A stretch of 64,000 nt of DNA from Pantoea rodasii (GCF_002095465.1 NZ_MLFP01000003.1:62001-126000); one strand, 5' to 3'; counted from the first letter of the stretch, positions 28,983 to 38,293 are shown. The notes: a model not told the origin generated them from the sequence alone. Made by a program: numbers and translations.

Positions 28983-29908
28983 TTATTTCAACAGTTGATG
29001 ACGAATACGCAGCAGTACCAGCGCGTAGCAGGTCATCAGCAGTAACAGAAACACCGCCATTGCCGAGGCATAGCCAAAATCGAGTTTGCGATAGGCGGTG
29101 GTGAAGATGTAGCTGGAGAGAATCGAGGTGGATCCGGCAGGGCCACCGTCGGTCATCACCACGATCAAATCGGCAAAATTGGCGATCCAGATGGTGCGCA
29201 GCATTACCGTGATGGCGATCATTGGCGCGAGGAAGGGCAACGTCACGCGACAGAATTGCTGCCAGCCGCTGGCGCCGTCAATCGATGCCGCCTCGTACAA
29301 GTCTTTGGGGATCGATTGCAAGGCGGCCAGCAAGGTAATGGCAAAAAAGGGATACCAAACCAAACGTTAGCAATGATCGGTCCCCACATGGCTAATTGGG
29401 GATCGGATAAAATGTTGTAAGGCTCACTGAGTAATCCAAGGTTACTTAACCACTGTGGCAACGGGCCCACCACCGGATTGAACAGCCAGGACCAGGTCAG
29501 GCCGGAGAGAAACGCAGGCACCGCCCAGGGCAGAAACACCAGTGCCTGCACCCAGCGACGAAAACGAAATTCGCGGTTGAGCAGCAGTGCCAGCGCGAGG
29601 CCAAAGAAAAACTGCAGCAGCAGTGAACTGACCGTCCAGTTCAGCGTGTGACCGAGTGCTTTAAAAAAGCGCCGATCGTCAAACATCTCGGCAAAGTTAT
29701 CCCAGCCAACCCAGCCGCTCTCCATTGGATTGAGCAGATTCATGCTCTGAAAAGCATAGGAAATGCCGATCGCCATCGGCACAAAGATAAACAAGGCGAT
29801 CAGCAGCAGTCCCGGCGAAAGATAAAACCACGGCTCAGCCAGCCGTAGCCAGCGCGTGTAGCGCGGGCGCGGCGAGCGGGCGTCAAGTGAGGTTTCTAAC
29901 ATCATCAT
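28983..29908 (-). pseudogene. ABC importer permease, MalF type, one frameshift
   Basis: Corrected length 308 residues. Membrane permease with PGLLLIALFIFVPMAIGISY, a LTWSWLFNPVVGPLP loop and an EAA-like EAASIDGASGWQQFCRVTLP. The break is at a run of six A (29343-29348, T on the coding strand); seven would give NVWFGIPFFAITLLAALQSI without interruption. MalG-type partner follows after 9 bases. The Met start is one of three in a row, at 29908, 29905 and 29902. Confidence 0.82.
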
Positions 29909-29929
29909 TGTTCTCCGCGCGATCGGTGA

Positions 29930-31201
29930 TTACTGCGTGGCGAGCCAGCTTTTCTGCTCTTTGCTCAGATATTTAGCCCAGTCTTTCACCATGTCTTCGG
30001 TGTCGTTTTCACCCAAAAGTGTTTCCTGGCTGCTCTCTTTCACGATCACCGAGTTGAAATAGCCCCAGCCTTTCAGGTGTGTCGGCATGGTCAAGGGCAC
30101 ATAGTTCGGATCGTTTAACTCTTTAAACCAGCCGGCAAACTGCGGCGTTTGATAGAAAGGATCCTGTTCTGCGCCCTTATAAATCGGCAGGGTGCCGACA
30201 AATTTCGCCCACGCGAGGTTGTTGGTTTTGTTACTGAGGAAGGTGATCAGCGGCCAGGCAAGATCGTTTTGCTTGCCCTGTTTGAACATCGCCCAGCCGG
30301 TATAACCAATGGTGGGGAAGGCTTTACCCGACGGCCCGACAGGCATCGGCGCAACGGCGAAATCATCGGCGGCCATGCTATTTTTAATCGCTATCAGCGC
30401 ATCGGGATCCTGATCGAGCATGGCGCATTTACCCGAGTAGAAACCGGAGACGATTTCGTTAAAGCCCCAGTTAACGCTGTCTTTTGGTGCGCCGCCTTGT
30501 TTGTACATATCCACCAGTAACTGCGCCCCTTTGATCGCCCCCGGCTGAGTCAGGGTGCTGTTACCCGCTTTATCGAAGAAATCAGGTGATCCATTCATCG
30601 CCGCCATAAACATCATCCACGCATTGGTGCCGCCGACGCCGCCGCGCATGCAATACCCGCTGATGCCGTTACCCAACTGGCTGATGCGTTTGGCATCGCT
30701 GGCAAACTCTTCCATGGTTTTAGGTGGCTCGCTTAACCCGGCCTGCTGGAACAGTTTCTTATTCCAGAACAGGGCGCGCAGGTAGAAGCCATAAGGGATC
30801 ATGGTGGCTTTGCCATTGGCGGCACGCGCCATCGCCAGCGTCTTATCGGTTAACTGGGCGGTGCCATCCCAGTTATTGAGGCGCGGCTCTAAATCTTCCA
30901 GCATGTTGTTGCTGGCATACAGCCCTTGCCAGGTGTCCGGCATTTCCACCACATCGGGTACTTGTCCGCTTTGCAGCATGGTGCCTAACTTTTCAAACGC
31001 CTGACCCCACGGCAGCGAGATCAGCTCAATTTCCGTGCCGGGATGCTGGGCTTTGTATTCGCTCAACATCTTCTGCAGCAGTTCGGTGCGGGGCGGGCTG
31101 GTAATCACTTCCACCACGGTTAATTTTGCCGCCATACTGCTGAGTGCTGAACCCAATCCAATGGCTAAAACCAGTGCGTTAATAGCAAAACGAGTCGTCA
31201 T
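29930..31201 (-). CDS. ABC importer periplasmic binding protein, carbohydrate type
   Basis: 423 residues with a signal peptide (to about residue 24, SSMAA). Extracellular solute-binding family 1: VVEMPDTWQGLYASNNMLED, the YGFYLRALFWNKKLF hinge region, GYTGWAMFKQGKQND. Family 1 proteins bind oligosaccharides, polyols or glycerol-3-phosphate. Encoded just after a PLP-dependent enzyme gene (21-base gap), which is unusual company for a sugar importer. GGAG precedes the ATG. Confidence 0.88.
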   Translation of the reverse strand: MTTRFAINALVLAIGLGSALSSMAAKLTVVEVITSPPRTELLQKMLSEYKAQHPGTEIELISLPWGQAFEKLGTMLQSGQVPDVVEMPDTWQGLYASNNMLEDLEPRLNNWDGTAQLTDKTLAMARAANGKATMIPYGFYLRALFWNKKLFQQAGLSEPPKTMEEFASDAKRISQLGNGISGYCMRGGVGGTNAWMMFMAAMNGSPDFFDKAGNSTLTQPGAIKGAQLLVDMYKQGGAPKDSVNWGFNEIVSGFYSGKCAMLDQDPDALIAIKNSMAADDFAVAPMPVGPSGKAFPTIGYTGWAMFKQGKQNDLAWPLITFLSNKTNNLAWAKFVGTLPIYKGAEQDPFYQTPQFAGWFKELNDPNYVPLTMPTHLKGWGYFNSVIVKESSQETLLGENDTEDMVKDWAKYLSKEQKSWLATQ

Positions 31202-31222
31202 TGCAGCTTCTCCTGGGAGTGA

Positions 31223-32389
31223 TTATGCGCGGGTTGCGGTGGCAAGCGCCTGTTGCAGGTCGTTCCAAAGGTCTTCGGTTTCTTCCAGTCCAATCGAGAT
31301 GCGGATTAATCGTGGCGAGACGCCAAAATCAACGGCCGAGTTAAATTCGCTGGCTTGGTTGATGACCGAGATGGCGGGCATCACCAGGCTTTCGAATCCG
31401 CCCCAACTCACACCCATATGGAAGTACTGCAAGGCGTTGCAGAAGGCGGGGATATCGATTTGTTCGGTCACTTCAAACGCAAACAGGCCGCTGTAGCCGC
31501 GCAGCGATGACCAGGATTTGGGGGCTAAACCGGGATGACACACCGCCGTGATCTGTGGATGTGCACGCAGCTTTTGTGCCAGCTCCATGCCGCTTTGGTG
31601 ATGCTGCTTCATGCGCAGGGGCAGCGTGCGCAGACCGCGCATCAGCAATGAGGCTTCATGCGCAGAGAGTTTGCCGCCGAGGAAGGGACTAATGTGGCGT
31701 GCGATATTGCCGATGTGTTGCTGGCTGGCAATCACCAGGCCTGCCACCACATCACTGTGTCCGCTGATGTATTTCGATGCCGAATGCACCACGATGTCGA
31801 TCCCACACAGCAGCGGCTGCTGGAAAATCGGCGACGCCCAGCTGTTATCAATAATGGTGACCGCACCTGCATCACGCGCCAGCGTGGCCAGTTTATTCAG
31901 GTTTAACTCGCTCATCACCCAACTCACCGGGCTTTCCAGGTAGAGCAGGCTGGCACCCGGCAGCGCGGCACGAATCGCCTCTTCATCATCACCATCGACG
32001 AACTCGGTGGTAATACCAAAACGCTGGCAGAAGCCGCGCAGGAAGCGATAGGTATCGGGATAGACGTGATTGACGCACACCACTTTTGCGCCGGGTTGCA
32101 GCACGCTGAGAATGGCATTGCTGATTGCGGCCATGCCGCTGCCGAACGCCAGACAAGCCTCGCCACCTTCCAGTGCGGCAACTTTTTCCTGCAGCGCTCG
32201 GACCGTAGGATTATCAACGCGCGAATAGAGCGGCTGATCGCTTTCGCCACGGAAGCGGGCGATCATGCTGTCGTAATCACTAAAGGTGAACAGTGATGAT
32301 TGGTAGATCGGCGGAGTGACCGCGCCTTTTTCATGGCGTAAATCGTGAGACAAAAGCGTTTGTTGCGAGACAGGTTTATCGTTTGGCAT
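31223..32389 (-). CDS. Cys/Met-metabolism PLP-dependent enzyme (gamma-lyase/synthase type)
   Basis: 388 residues of the cystathionine gamma-synthase/methionine gamma-lyase family. PLP lysine Lys206 lies in VVHSASKYISGH; YSRVDNPTVRALQEKVAALE and FGSGMAAISNAILS bind the cofactor; the substrate-site SRVDNP matches SR-NPT of the family. It is not adjacent to methionine biosynthesis genes, so a catabolic or C-S/C-O lyase role is possible. The ATG at 32389 is preferred (GAAGG 9 bases upstream) over that at 32398. It overlaps the GntR gene end. Confidence 0.85.
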   Translation of the reverse strand: MPNDKPVSQQTLLSHDLRHEKGAVTPPIYQSSLFTFSDYDSMIARFRGESDQPLYSRVDNPTVRALQEKVAALEGGEACLAFGSGMAAISNAILSVLQPGAKVVCVNHVYPDTYRFLRGFCQRFGITTEFVDGDDEEAIRAALPGASLLYLESPVSWVMSELNLNKLATLARDAGAVTIIDNSWASPIFQQPLLCGIDIVVHSASKYISGHSDVVAGLVIASQQHIGNIARHISPFLGGKLSAHEASLLMRGLRTLPLRMKQHHQSGMELAQKLRAHPQITAVCHPGLAPKSWSSLRGYSGLFAFEVTEQIDIPAFCNALQYFHMGVSWGGFESLVMPAISVINQASEFNSAVDFGVSPRLIRISIGLEETEDLWNDLQQALATATRA

Positions 32390-33085
32390 TGATGACATCC
32401 TTCATGTCGCGTTCAGTGATATCGAGAATTTGATGGCAAATAGCGCGCGCTGCTTCGCCATCCCGCTGGCAAATGGCATTGAAGAGATCGCGGTGTAACA
32501 GGAAGGAGTCGGCAAACAGTGCCTGCTCCGGTGGCGATTCAAAAAAGGCGTGCAGGCTGTCGTAGATGCCGTTGAGCATTTGCAGCAGCAGAGGATTGCC
32601 CGAAGCGCGGTAAACGCTGGTGTGAAAGGCCCAGTCTTCGGCACCGGCGGAACCGACCGCCAGATGCACACGCTCCATTTCAACTAACCGCTGTTCAATT
32701 TCCAGCAGGTCTTCGGCGCTTGCGCGCTGTGCGGCAAGTACACAGGATTCGGATTCGATAATGCGACGGACCTCCAGCGCGTGCAGCATATTGGCGGAGT
32801 CATTTTTGAATCGCAGCGAGAGGAAGCTGTCGTTGATGCCCACGTCGGCCTGCAAAACGTACCGCTGCCTTTCTTACGCAGGATGATGCCCAGTGCTTCC
32901 CAGCGTTTTAGCGCCTCACGCACGGTGTTGCGGCTAACCCCGAGCTTTTCCGCCAGTTCGCGCTCAGGCGGCAAACGGCTCCCCGGCTGCGCGCCGGATT
33001 GCGCCATAAAACGCGTCAGAGCATCAAGAATCAGCGTGTCGCTACGCGGTGTGGTTATCGGTTGAAGCTCAACAGGTGATTGCAT
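32376..33085 (-). pseudogene. GntR regulator, FadR subfamily, one frameshift
   Basis: Corrected length 236 residues. N-terminal winged HTH: GSRLPPERELAEKLGVSRNT, VREALKRWEALGIILRKKGS; C-terminal FCD all-helical ligand domain (EVRRIIESESCVLAAQRASA, DWAFHTSVYRASGNPLLLQM). The break is at A4 32854-32857 (T4 on the coding strand), where one missing base separates GTF from QADVGIND. First gene of the leftward operon, with an inverted repeat just upstream that could be its operator. Confidence 0.8.
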
Positions 33086-33096
33086 GGCATTGCCTT

Positions 33097-33121
33097 AATT
33101 GGTCCAACATCTCTACCAATT
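33097..33121. promoter_or_regulatory. GntR-type operator upstream of the PLP/ABC operon
   Basis: AATTGGT and ACCAATT arms spaced by 11 bases, resembling LldR/PdhR-like sites of the FadR subfamily. It lies 12 bases before the GntR start codon, consistent with autoregulation of the operon. Confidence 0.55.
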
Positions 33122-33252
33122 GCTTAGCAAGGGGTGTGCCATTTTATTTATGTTTGAATTGATTGGTATTTTTGGCGGGTAATAAGCGAGAGATCTGAGT
33201 TTTACTGGTGCAAAGTGGAAAATGACGCACTGCAATGTCACAAACTTGACAT

Positions 33253-33277
33253 AAAAAAAGGCGCGAATCAACGCGCC
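33253..33277 (-). terminator. Intrinsic terminator of the cupin gene
   Basis: On the minus strand GGCGCG-TTGATT-CGCGCC is followed by seven T. It lies 22 bases past the cupin stop. Confidence 0.85.
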
Positions 33278-33298
33278 GGTTTATTACGAACAAAGGGA

Positions 33299-33655
33299 TT
33301 AACTGGCATCAAAAATTACATACAGTTTACGCATGGTATTTTCAATCACCCAGGTTCCTTCGGTATTTGCTTCAAAAAAGAAGGAATCACCCGGTTTAAA
33401 ATTCAACGTGGGCTCGCCGTCGGGAGTAAAAGAACCCGTGCCGTTAAGAAAATGCATAATTTCAGCCTGTTTCACTGAGCGCCGATAAGAGCCCGCAGCA
33501 CATTCGAATATTCCCGTGTCGATATCTTCCTTGCCGGGAATCACTTTTTGAATGCCGGAAAGCGCAATGGAACCGCTGCCAGGCAAGCCTTCTACGCTAC
33601 CCCAGGGTTCCATTTTTTCAATTAAGGCAGGCTGTTCAATTTTTTGCACTTTCAT
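33299..33655 (-). CDS. Cupin-domain protein (DUF861/EutQ-like)
   Basis: 118 residues forming a single cupin barrel: DIDTGIFECAAGSYRRSV, EIMHFLNGTGSFTPDGE, LNFKPGDSFFFEANTEGTWV. This Cupin_3 pattern occurs in ureidoglycolate-type and small regulatory or sugar-binding proteins. The typical metal-binding His cluster is not fully seen, so catalysis is uncertain. Start ATG 33655 follows GGAAAA; the codon before it is TTG. Its role may link to the neighbouring amino-acid importer. Confidence 0.75.
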   Translation of the reverse strand: MKVQKIEQPALIEKMEPWGSVEGLPGSGSIALSGIQKVIPGKEDIDTGIFECAAGSYRRSVKQAEIMHFLNGTGSFTPDGEPTLNFKPGDSFFFEANTEGTWVIENTMRKLYVIFDAS

Positions 33656-33768
33656 CAATTATTTTTCCAGTCATAAGTGGCAAATAGCACCCGTCACCAT
33701 CGCCGGGTGCATTGGGAATACATTCAATTCAGATTAGGGGATTGCCGTAAAACCTGAGGGTGCTTATT

Positions 33769-33807
33769 GCCGCACGAAAAACATATTTGAATGATTATTC
33801 GTGCGGC
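33769..33807 (-). terminator. Stem-loop after the amino-acid ABC ATPase gene
   Basis: Ten-base arms GCCGCACGAA / TTCGTGCGGC with a 19-base AT-rich loop, 25 bases beyond the ATPase stop at 33832. It may also insulate the cupin gene. Confidence 0.55.
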
Positions 33808-33831
33808 TTTAGCAGAAACTTTTGCCGTTGT

Positions 33832-34599
33832 TCAACTGACGGCCTGACAACAAGAACAGGGTTGAGACACGGTATTGCCTAACACGCGGCGCAGGAAATC
33901 TTGCGTGCGCGCTTCTTGCGGCCGCAACAGGAGGTTATCCGCAGGACCTTGCTCCACAATCTGTCCGCTGTGCAGGAAACAGACGCGGTCGGCCACTTCT
34001 CGGGCGAATTGCATTTCATGTGTCACCACAATCATGGTCATGCCTTCACGAGCGAGATTGCGCATCACTTGCAGCACTTCACCGACTAATTCTGGATCTA
34101 GCGCGGAGGTGGGCTCATCAAACAATATCGCTTTGGGCTGCAGGGCTAAGGTGCGGGCAATCGCCACGCGCTGCTGTTGACCGCCAGATAATTGGGTTGG
34201 CCAGGCGTTGATTTTCTCGGCCAGCCCCACCATCGCCAGTAACTCTTTCGCACGCTTTTCCGCCACGTTACGGGATTCACCGTTAACGTGAATCGGACCC
34301 TCCATCACGTTTTCCAGCACGCTGCGGTGCGGGAAAAGATTGAAGCGCTGGAACACCATGCCGATCTGGCGTCGCAGATCGTTAATGCTCTTGTGCTTAT
34401 TGTTGACGCGCTGGCCCAGCACAGTGATATCGCCGCCTTCATAGGTTTCAAGGCCGTTGATGCAGCGCAGAATGGTAGATTTGCCCGATCCTGAAGGACC
34501 AATCAGGCACACGACCTCGCCTTCACTGACCTTAAAACTCACGCCTTTCAGCACCTCAATGGGGCCGAATTTTTTGTGCACATCATGAATTTCTATCAT
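33832..34599 (-). CDS. Polar amino-acid ABC importer ATPase (GlnQ/HisP type)
   Basis: 255 residues. Walker A GPSGSGKST (34-42), MVFQRFNLFPHRSVLENV, signature QLSGGQQQRVAIAR, Walker B AILFDEPTSALDPELVGEV, switch VVTHEMQFAREVAD. The C-terminal tail QPCSCCQAVS is a cysteine-rich extension not usual for GlnQ proteins. Permease gene is one base upstream; the binding protein is encoded divergently at 35540. Confidence 0.9.
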   Translation of the reverse strand: MIEIHDVHKKFGPIEVLKGVSFKVSEGEVVCLIGPSGSGKSTILRCINGLETYEGGDITVLGQRVNNKHKSINDLRRQIGMVFQRFNLFPHRSVLENVMEGPIHVNGESRNVAEKRAKELLAMVGLAEKINAWPTQLSGGQQQRVAIARTLALQPKAILFDEPTSALDPELVGEVLQVMRNLAREGMTMIVVTHEMQFAREVADRVCFLHSGQIVEQGPADNLLLRPQEARTQDFLRRVLGNTVSQPCSCCQAVS

Positions 34600-34600
34600 C

Positions 34601-35251
34601 TCAAACCCCTTTAATCTGGCGTTTTTCCAGCTTTTTGGTGAGTGCCAGCAGCGGCAGGCAAAGCACCAGATACATCAGTGCCACCAGTGTGTATACCGTG
34701 GTGTTATCGAACGTAGAAGCGGCGATAAGCTGGCCCTGACGGGTCATTTCAGTAACTGCGATAGTGGAGGCCAGCGCCGAATCCTTGAGCATCATCACTA
34801 ACGTATTGCTAAAGGGCGGTAAGGCAACATGAAACGCCTGCGGCAGCACCACGCGGTACATGGCTTTGCCATAGCTCATGCCCATCGAGCGGGCAGCTTC
34901 AAGTTGCCCGCGATCGACCGATTCAATGCCGGCACGGAATATTTCCGCGATATAAGTCGAAAAGCAAAAGGCAATACCGATCACGCTGGCCTGAAATGAG
35001 CTGAGGGTGATGCCAATATCAGGGAAGACAAAATAGATATAAAACAACACCACAATCATCGGCAGGCCGCGTGTGATGTTAATGATGGTGGCGATCGGCC
35101 AGGAAATAATTTTCCACGGGCACATCTTCGCCGCGGCAAAAACCAGGCCTAATGGCGTACTGATGATCAGAGACAAAATGGTGATGTAGATCGTCATTTC
35201 AGCCCCTTTTAATAAAAAGGGCAGATAAACGTGGATGCTGCTCCAGTCCAT
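34601..35251 (-). CDS. Polar amino-acid ABC importer permease (HisM/GlnP type)
   Basis: 216 residues with about five membrane helices. Conserved TITRGLPMIVVLFYIYFVFP-like segment (NITRGLPMIVVLFYIYF) and the EAA loop QLEAARSMGMSYGKAMYRVV. A single permease would form a homodimer, as in GlnP. Divergent from its probable binding protein, with an operator-rich 288-base promoter between. Confidence 0.9.
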   Translation of the reverse strand: MDWSSIHVYLPFLLKGAEMTIYITILSLIISTPLGLVFAAAKMCPWKIISWPIATIINITRGLPMIVVLFYIYFVFPDIGITLSSFQASVIGIAFCFSTYIAEIFRAGIESVDRGQLEAARSMGMSYGKAMYRVVLPQAFHVALPPFSNTLVMMLKDSALASTIAVTEMTRQGQLIAASTFDNTTVYTLVALMYLVLCLPLLALTKKLEKRQIKGV

Positions 35252-35295
35252 TGTGTTCTCCTGGGTCGTGGTGTCACCGGAAAGTGAGGTGGCTA

Positions 35296-35311
35296 ATTCA
35301 TTATAATGAAT
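35296..35311. promoter_or_regulatory. Operator 1 of the amino-acid importer divergon
   Basis: ATTCATTA-TAATGAAT, a perfect 16-bp palindrome 45 bases upstream of the permease start. The same core recurs at 35485-35502. Confidence 0.6.
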
Positions 35312-35466
35312 ATCGCTGATGACAAATCGCTGTCAATCATTACCCCTGATACTGAGATAGCTTTTACTTATTACGCACATACGAACAAGCTATAGATGTG
35401 ATATTTATTGAAATCAAAGGCTTTATTGATAATTTGTGAATCCGCGCATTTTCATTAAATAAAAGG

Positions 35467-35502
35467 TTGACAGCAGGCGGACAATTTTCATTATAGTGAA
35501 AA
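35467..35502 (+). promoter_or_regulatory. Promoter and operator 2 of the binding-protein gene
   Basis: A consensus -35 box TTGACA (35467-35472) is followed by ATTATA at 17-base spacing. The palindrome-like TTTTCA-TTATAG-TGAAAA (35485-35502, one mismatch pair) covers the -10 box and matches operator 1, so a common repressor could block both directions. Confidence 0.6.
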
Positions 35503-35539
35503 AGAGCGTTCCCCTTTTCATTGCACCCAGGAGTGAGTC

Positions 35540-36289
35540 ATGTCTGCCATTCGTTCCCAGTTAATGATCCTAAGCCTGACGGCTGCATTAAGTCTTAATG
35601 CCAGTGCCGCAGTGTTAACCGCCGGTTCGCCGCCATCGAGCGCCCCAACCACCTTTTTAAATACGCAGACAGGGAAGATTGAGGGTTTTATGCCGGATGT
35701 GGCCGCCGAAGTGGCCAAACGTGAGCATTTGGACATCCAATACAGCGCAATCCCTTTTTCCACGCTGATACAATCTGTGATTGCCGGCAAGATCGACATG
35801 ATTGTGGCGGGAATGACGCCCACTGAAGAACGCGCCAAACGTATTACTTTCTCTCAACCGGTTACCGCATTTGGCGCAGGGCTGATCGTGCGTGATGACA
35901 ACAAAAAAGCGTATGACTCCTGGCAGGATCTCAAGGGTGAAATCGTCGGCACCATGGCCGGTACCGATTACACCCAGAGCCTGATGGCCAGCGGCATCGC
36001 CAAAGAGGTGAAGGTTTATGACAGCCCGGCGGATATGACCAGAGACTTGTCACTGGGCCGCGTGGCTGCCGGATTGAATGATTACCCGATTTTGAAGGCG
36101 CAGGAAAAAGCGGGTGGTTTAAAAGGCATGCACGTGGTGGATGGTTATAAACCTGAGCATGTTTCCCCGATGGCGTTTGGTGTGAAGAAAGGTAACGATG
36201 CATTGATGGCGCAGATTAATAGCGCGTTAACCAGCATGAAAGATGACGGCACCTTGCAGACCATTAAAACCAAATGGGGCATGCCCTGA
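35540..36289 (+). CDS. Polar amino-acid ABC importer binding protein
   Basis: 249 residues, signal peptide to about residue 24 (NASAA). Family 3 solute-binding features: KIEGFMPDVAAEVAKREHLD, FSTLIQSVIAGKIDMIVAGM, PTEERAKRITFSQPVTAFGA, GVKKGNDALMAQINSAL. Divergent from permease and ATPase genes that lack their own binding protein, so they form one importer. GGAG precedes the ATG. The ligand is an amino acid or related amine, unresolved. Confidence 0.88.
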   Translation: MSAIRSQLMILSLTAALSLNASAAVLTAGSPPSSAPTTFLNTQTGKIEGFMPDVAAEVAKREHLDIQYSAIPFSTLIQSVIAGKIDMIVAGMTPTEERAKRITFSQPVTAFGAGLIVRDDNKKAYDSWQDLKGEIVGTMAGTDYTQSLMASGIAKEVKVYDSPADMTRDLSLGRVAAGLNDYPILKAQEKAGGLKGMHVVDGYKPEHVSPMAFGVKKGNDALMAQINSALTSMKDDGTLQTIKTKWGMP

Positions 36290-36292
36290 TTC

Positions 36293-36946
36293 ATGATACC
36301 CGTAAGCTCAGCTGACAAGGATGCGAGTGGAATTCAGCAGATGAAAAAAGAACCGGGCATTAAAGGGGAATCTGGCGCGCAGGAAGCGGATATAGGATCT
36401 CGCGTCAAAGGTGTGCGCAAGGCGCAGAATATGACGATTACTGAACTGGCGCGGCTGGCAAACGTTTCTGCTGGCGCCATCAGTCAGATAGAACGCAATT
36501 TGACGAATCCCACGGTGCGCGTGCTGGAACAGTTGCGATTGGTATTGAAGGTTCCCCTCTCGGCCTTTTTGGAAGAGGCCGAAGCGAATCATCGTGGTGC
36601 TGAGCACTTTGTTCGACGCGCCGCCGAACGCCCGCATTTTAACGTGGGCAAGCAGGGCATTTCAAAGCAGATGCTTTCTCCCTCTGGCGACCATGACTTG
36701 CAGTTTATGTTGATTAATATCCCGCCGGGCGTGCGATCGACTGAGATGTTAATGGGGAAGGGAGAAAAGGCAGGTTTAGTGATGGCGGGCGAACTGACGC
36801 TGGACATTGAGGGTGACGCCGCGCGCCTGATAGCGGGAGACAGTTTTCAATTCCAGAGCCATCTGCGGCACAACATTTTCAACCCGACGGCCAGTGACGC
36901 CACGGTATTGTGGATCATGCACATTTCCTCTGAACAACATTTATAA
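36293..36946 (+). CDS. XRE-family regulator with C-terminal cupin
   Basis: 217 residues: helix-turn-helix (about 38-92, MTITELARLANVSAGAISQI, ERNLTNPTVRVLEQL) followed by a cupin sensor domain (about 125-212). PuuR-like regulators of this build control amine and amino-acid catabolism. It starts 3 bases after the binding-protein stop and is followed by an oxidase gene after 18 bases, so it is in that operon and is the best candidate to bind the TTCATTATAATGAA-type operators. ATG 36341 (Met17) is an alternative start. Confidence 0.85.
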   Translation: MIPVSSADKDASGIQQMKKEPGIKGESGAQEADIGSRVKGVRKAQNMTITELARLANVSAGAISQIERNLTNPTVRVLEQLRLVLKVPLSAFLEEAEANHRGAEHFVRRAAERPHFNVGKQGISKQMLSPSGDHDLQFMLINIPPGVRSTEMLMGKGEKAGLVMAGELTLDIEGDAARLIAGDSFQFQSHLRHNIFNPTASDATVLWIMHISSEQHL

Positions 36947-36964
36947 AGGTCAGGATTAAACATC

Positions 36965-38293
36965 ATGCGTATTAGCGTTAATACCGTAGCAGACAGTGAA
37001 ACCTTCCCCAGCGCGGTGGATGTCATCGTCATTGGCGGCGGGATTATCGGCACGTCCGTTAGTTATGAACTGGCGAAGCAGGGCGTTTCAGTGGCGCTGT
37101 TTGAAAAAGGCGTGATCGGCGGTGAGCAGTCGGGACGTAACTGGGGCTGGGTTCGCCAGCAAAACCGCGACTTGTATGAGCTGCCGATGGCGATGCGCAG
37201 TTTGCAGCGTTGGGAAGCGTTGAGCGGGGAAATTGGCCTTGATCTTGGCTTCAGTCGTCAGGGAATCACCTACGGCACACTGAGTGAAGCGGATGTGGCG
37301 CGCTGGGATGCCTGGGGCAAGCAGGCGAAACAAATCGGCTTTGTCAGCCATTTATTGACGTGTAAAGAGACGCGCGAGCGCATTGGCGACCAGGCCCAAT
37401 GGGTGGGTGGCGTCTGGTCACCGACTGATGCTCGTGCTGAACCTTCCATGGCCGCACCGGCGATCGCCACAGGTGCTAAAAATTTGGGTGCCTCAGTACA
37501 TCAAAACTGCGCGGTGCGTGGATTGGATATCACTGGCGGGCGTGTGACCGGCGTATGGACCGAGCGAGGATTAGTGAAAGCGAACCGGGTGATCTGCTGT
37601 GGCGGCGCCTGGAGTTCACGCTTCTGCATGCAGTACGGCGTTGAACTGCCAAGCGCCAATATATTGGGTACGGCGTTTAAAACCACAGCCGCACCGGAAG
37701 TGATCAAAGGCTGTATTAGTATGGGCGGTTTATGTATTCGCCGTCGTCAGGATGGCAGCTACACCGTGGCGCTTTCCGGGCGTGGCCAGATCGATCTGGC
37801 ACCGCAAAATATCCGCTATGCCACCAAGTTTTATCCGATGTATCGCAGCAAAATTGCGAAAAAGCTCAAAGTGCGTATCAACGGTTCCTTCTTCAATGGC
37901 CCGGAAGCCGCGGGTTCCTGGTCAAATCAGGGTCTGTCACCGTTTGAAAAGATTCGTGTACTCGATCCCGCCGGCGATCCTGCGATTGTGCAGGAAGCGA
38001 TGCAGATGCTGGTTCAGTTTTACCCTGAGCTTAGCGGGATCAAAGTCGATCATGCATGGGGTGGCTGGATCGATACCACGCCTGACCTGGTGCCGGTGAT
38101 TGATGAGATGGATAATGTACCGGGCCTGTTTATTGCCTCTGGCTTCAGTGGGCACGGTTTCGGCATCGGCCCTGGAGCGGGCTTGTTGTGTGCGCAGATG
38201 GTGAATAATCAACCGCTGTTCACCGATGCAGAACCTTACAGTCTGGCGCGTTTCGCCAAAGGTAATGCGATTCGTGAACCGCAGATGATGTAA
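36965..38293 (+). CDS. DadA-like FAD-dependent amino-acid/amine oxidoreductase
   Basis: 442 residues of the DAO family: FAD-binding VIVIGGGIIGTSVSYELAKQ (about 21-40), GEQSGRNWGWVRQQNRDL, and C-terminal SGFSGHGFGIGPGAGLLCAQ. The RNWGWVRQQNRD motif marks a subgroup that often pairs with amino-acid ABC importers. It probably oxidatively deaminates the imported compound in the cytoplasm. Last gene before a terminator; operon with binding protein and XRE-cupin regulator. Confidence 0.87.
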   Translation: MRISVNTVADSETFPSAVDVIVIGGGIIGTSVSYELAKQGVSVALFEKGVIGGEQSGRNWGWVRQQNRDLYELPMAMRSLQRWEALSGEIGLDLGFSRQGITYGTLSEADVARWDAWGKQAKQIGFVSHLLTCKETRERIGDQAQWVGGVWSPTDARAEPSMAAPAIATGAKNLGASVHQNCAVRGLDITGGRVTGVWTERGLVKANRVICCGGAWSSRFCMQYGVELPSANILGTAFKTTAAPEVIKGCISMGGLCIRRRQDGSYTVALSGRGQIDLAPQNIRYATKFYPMYRSKIAKKLKVRINGSFFNGPEAAGSWSNQGLSPFEKIRVLDPAGDPAIVQEAMQMLVQFYPELSGIKVDHAWGGWIDTTPDLVPVIDEMDNVPGLFIASGFSGHGFGIGPGAGLLCAQMVNNQPLFTDAEPYSLARFAKGNAIREPQMM

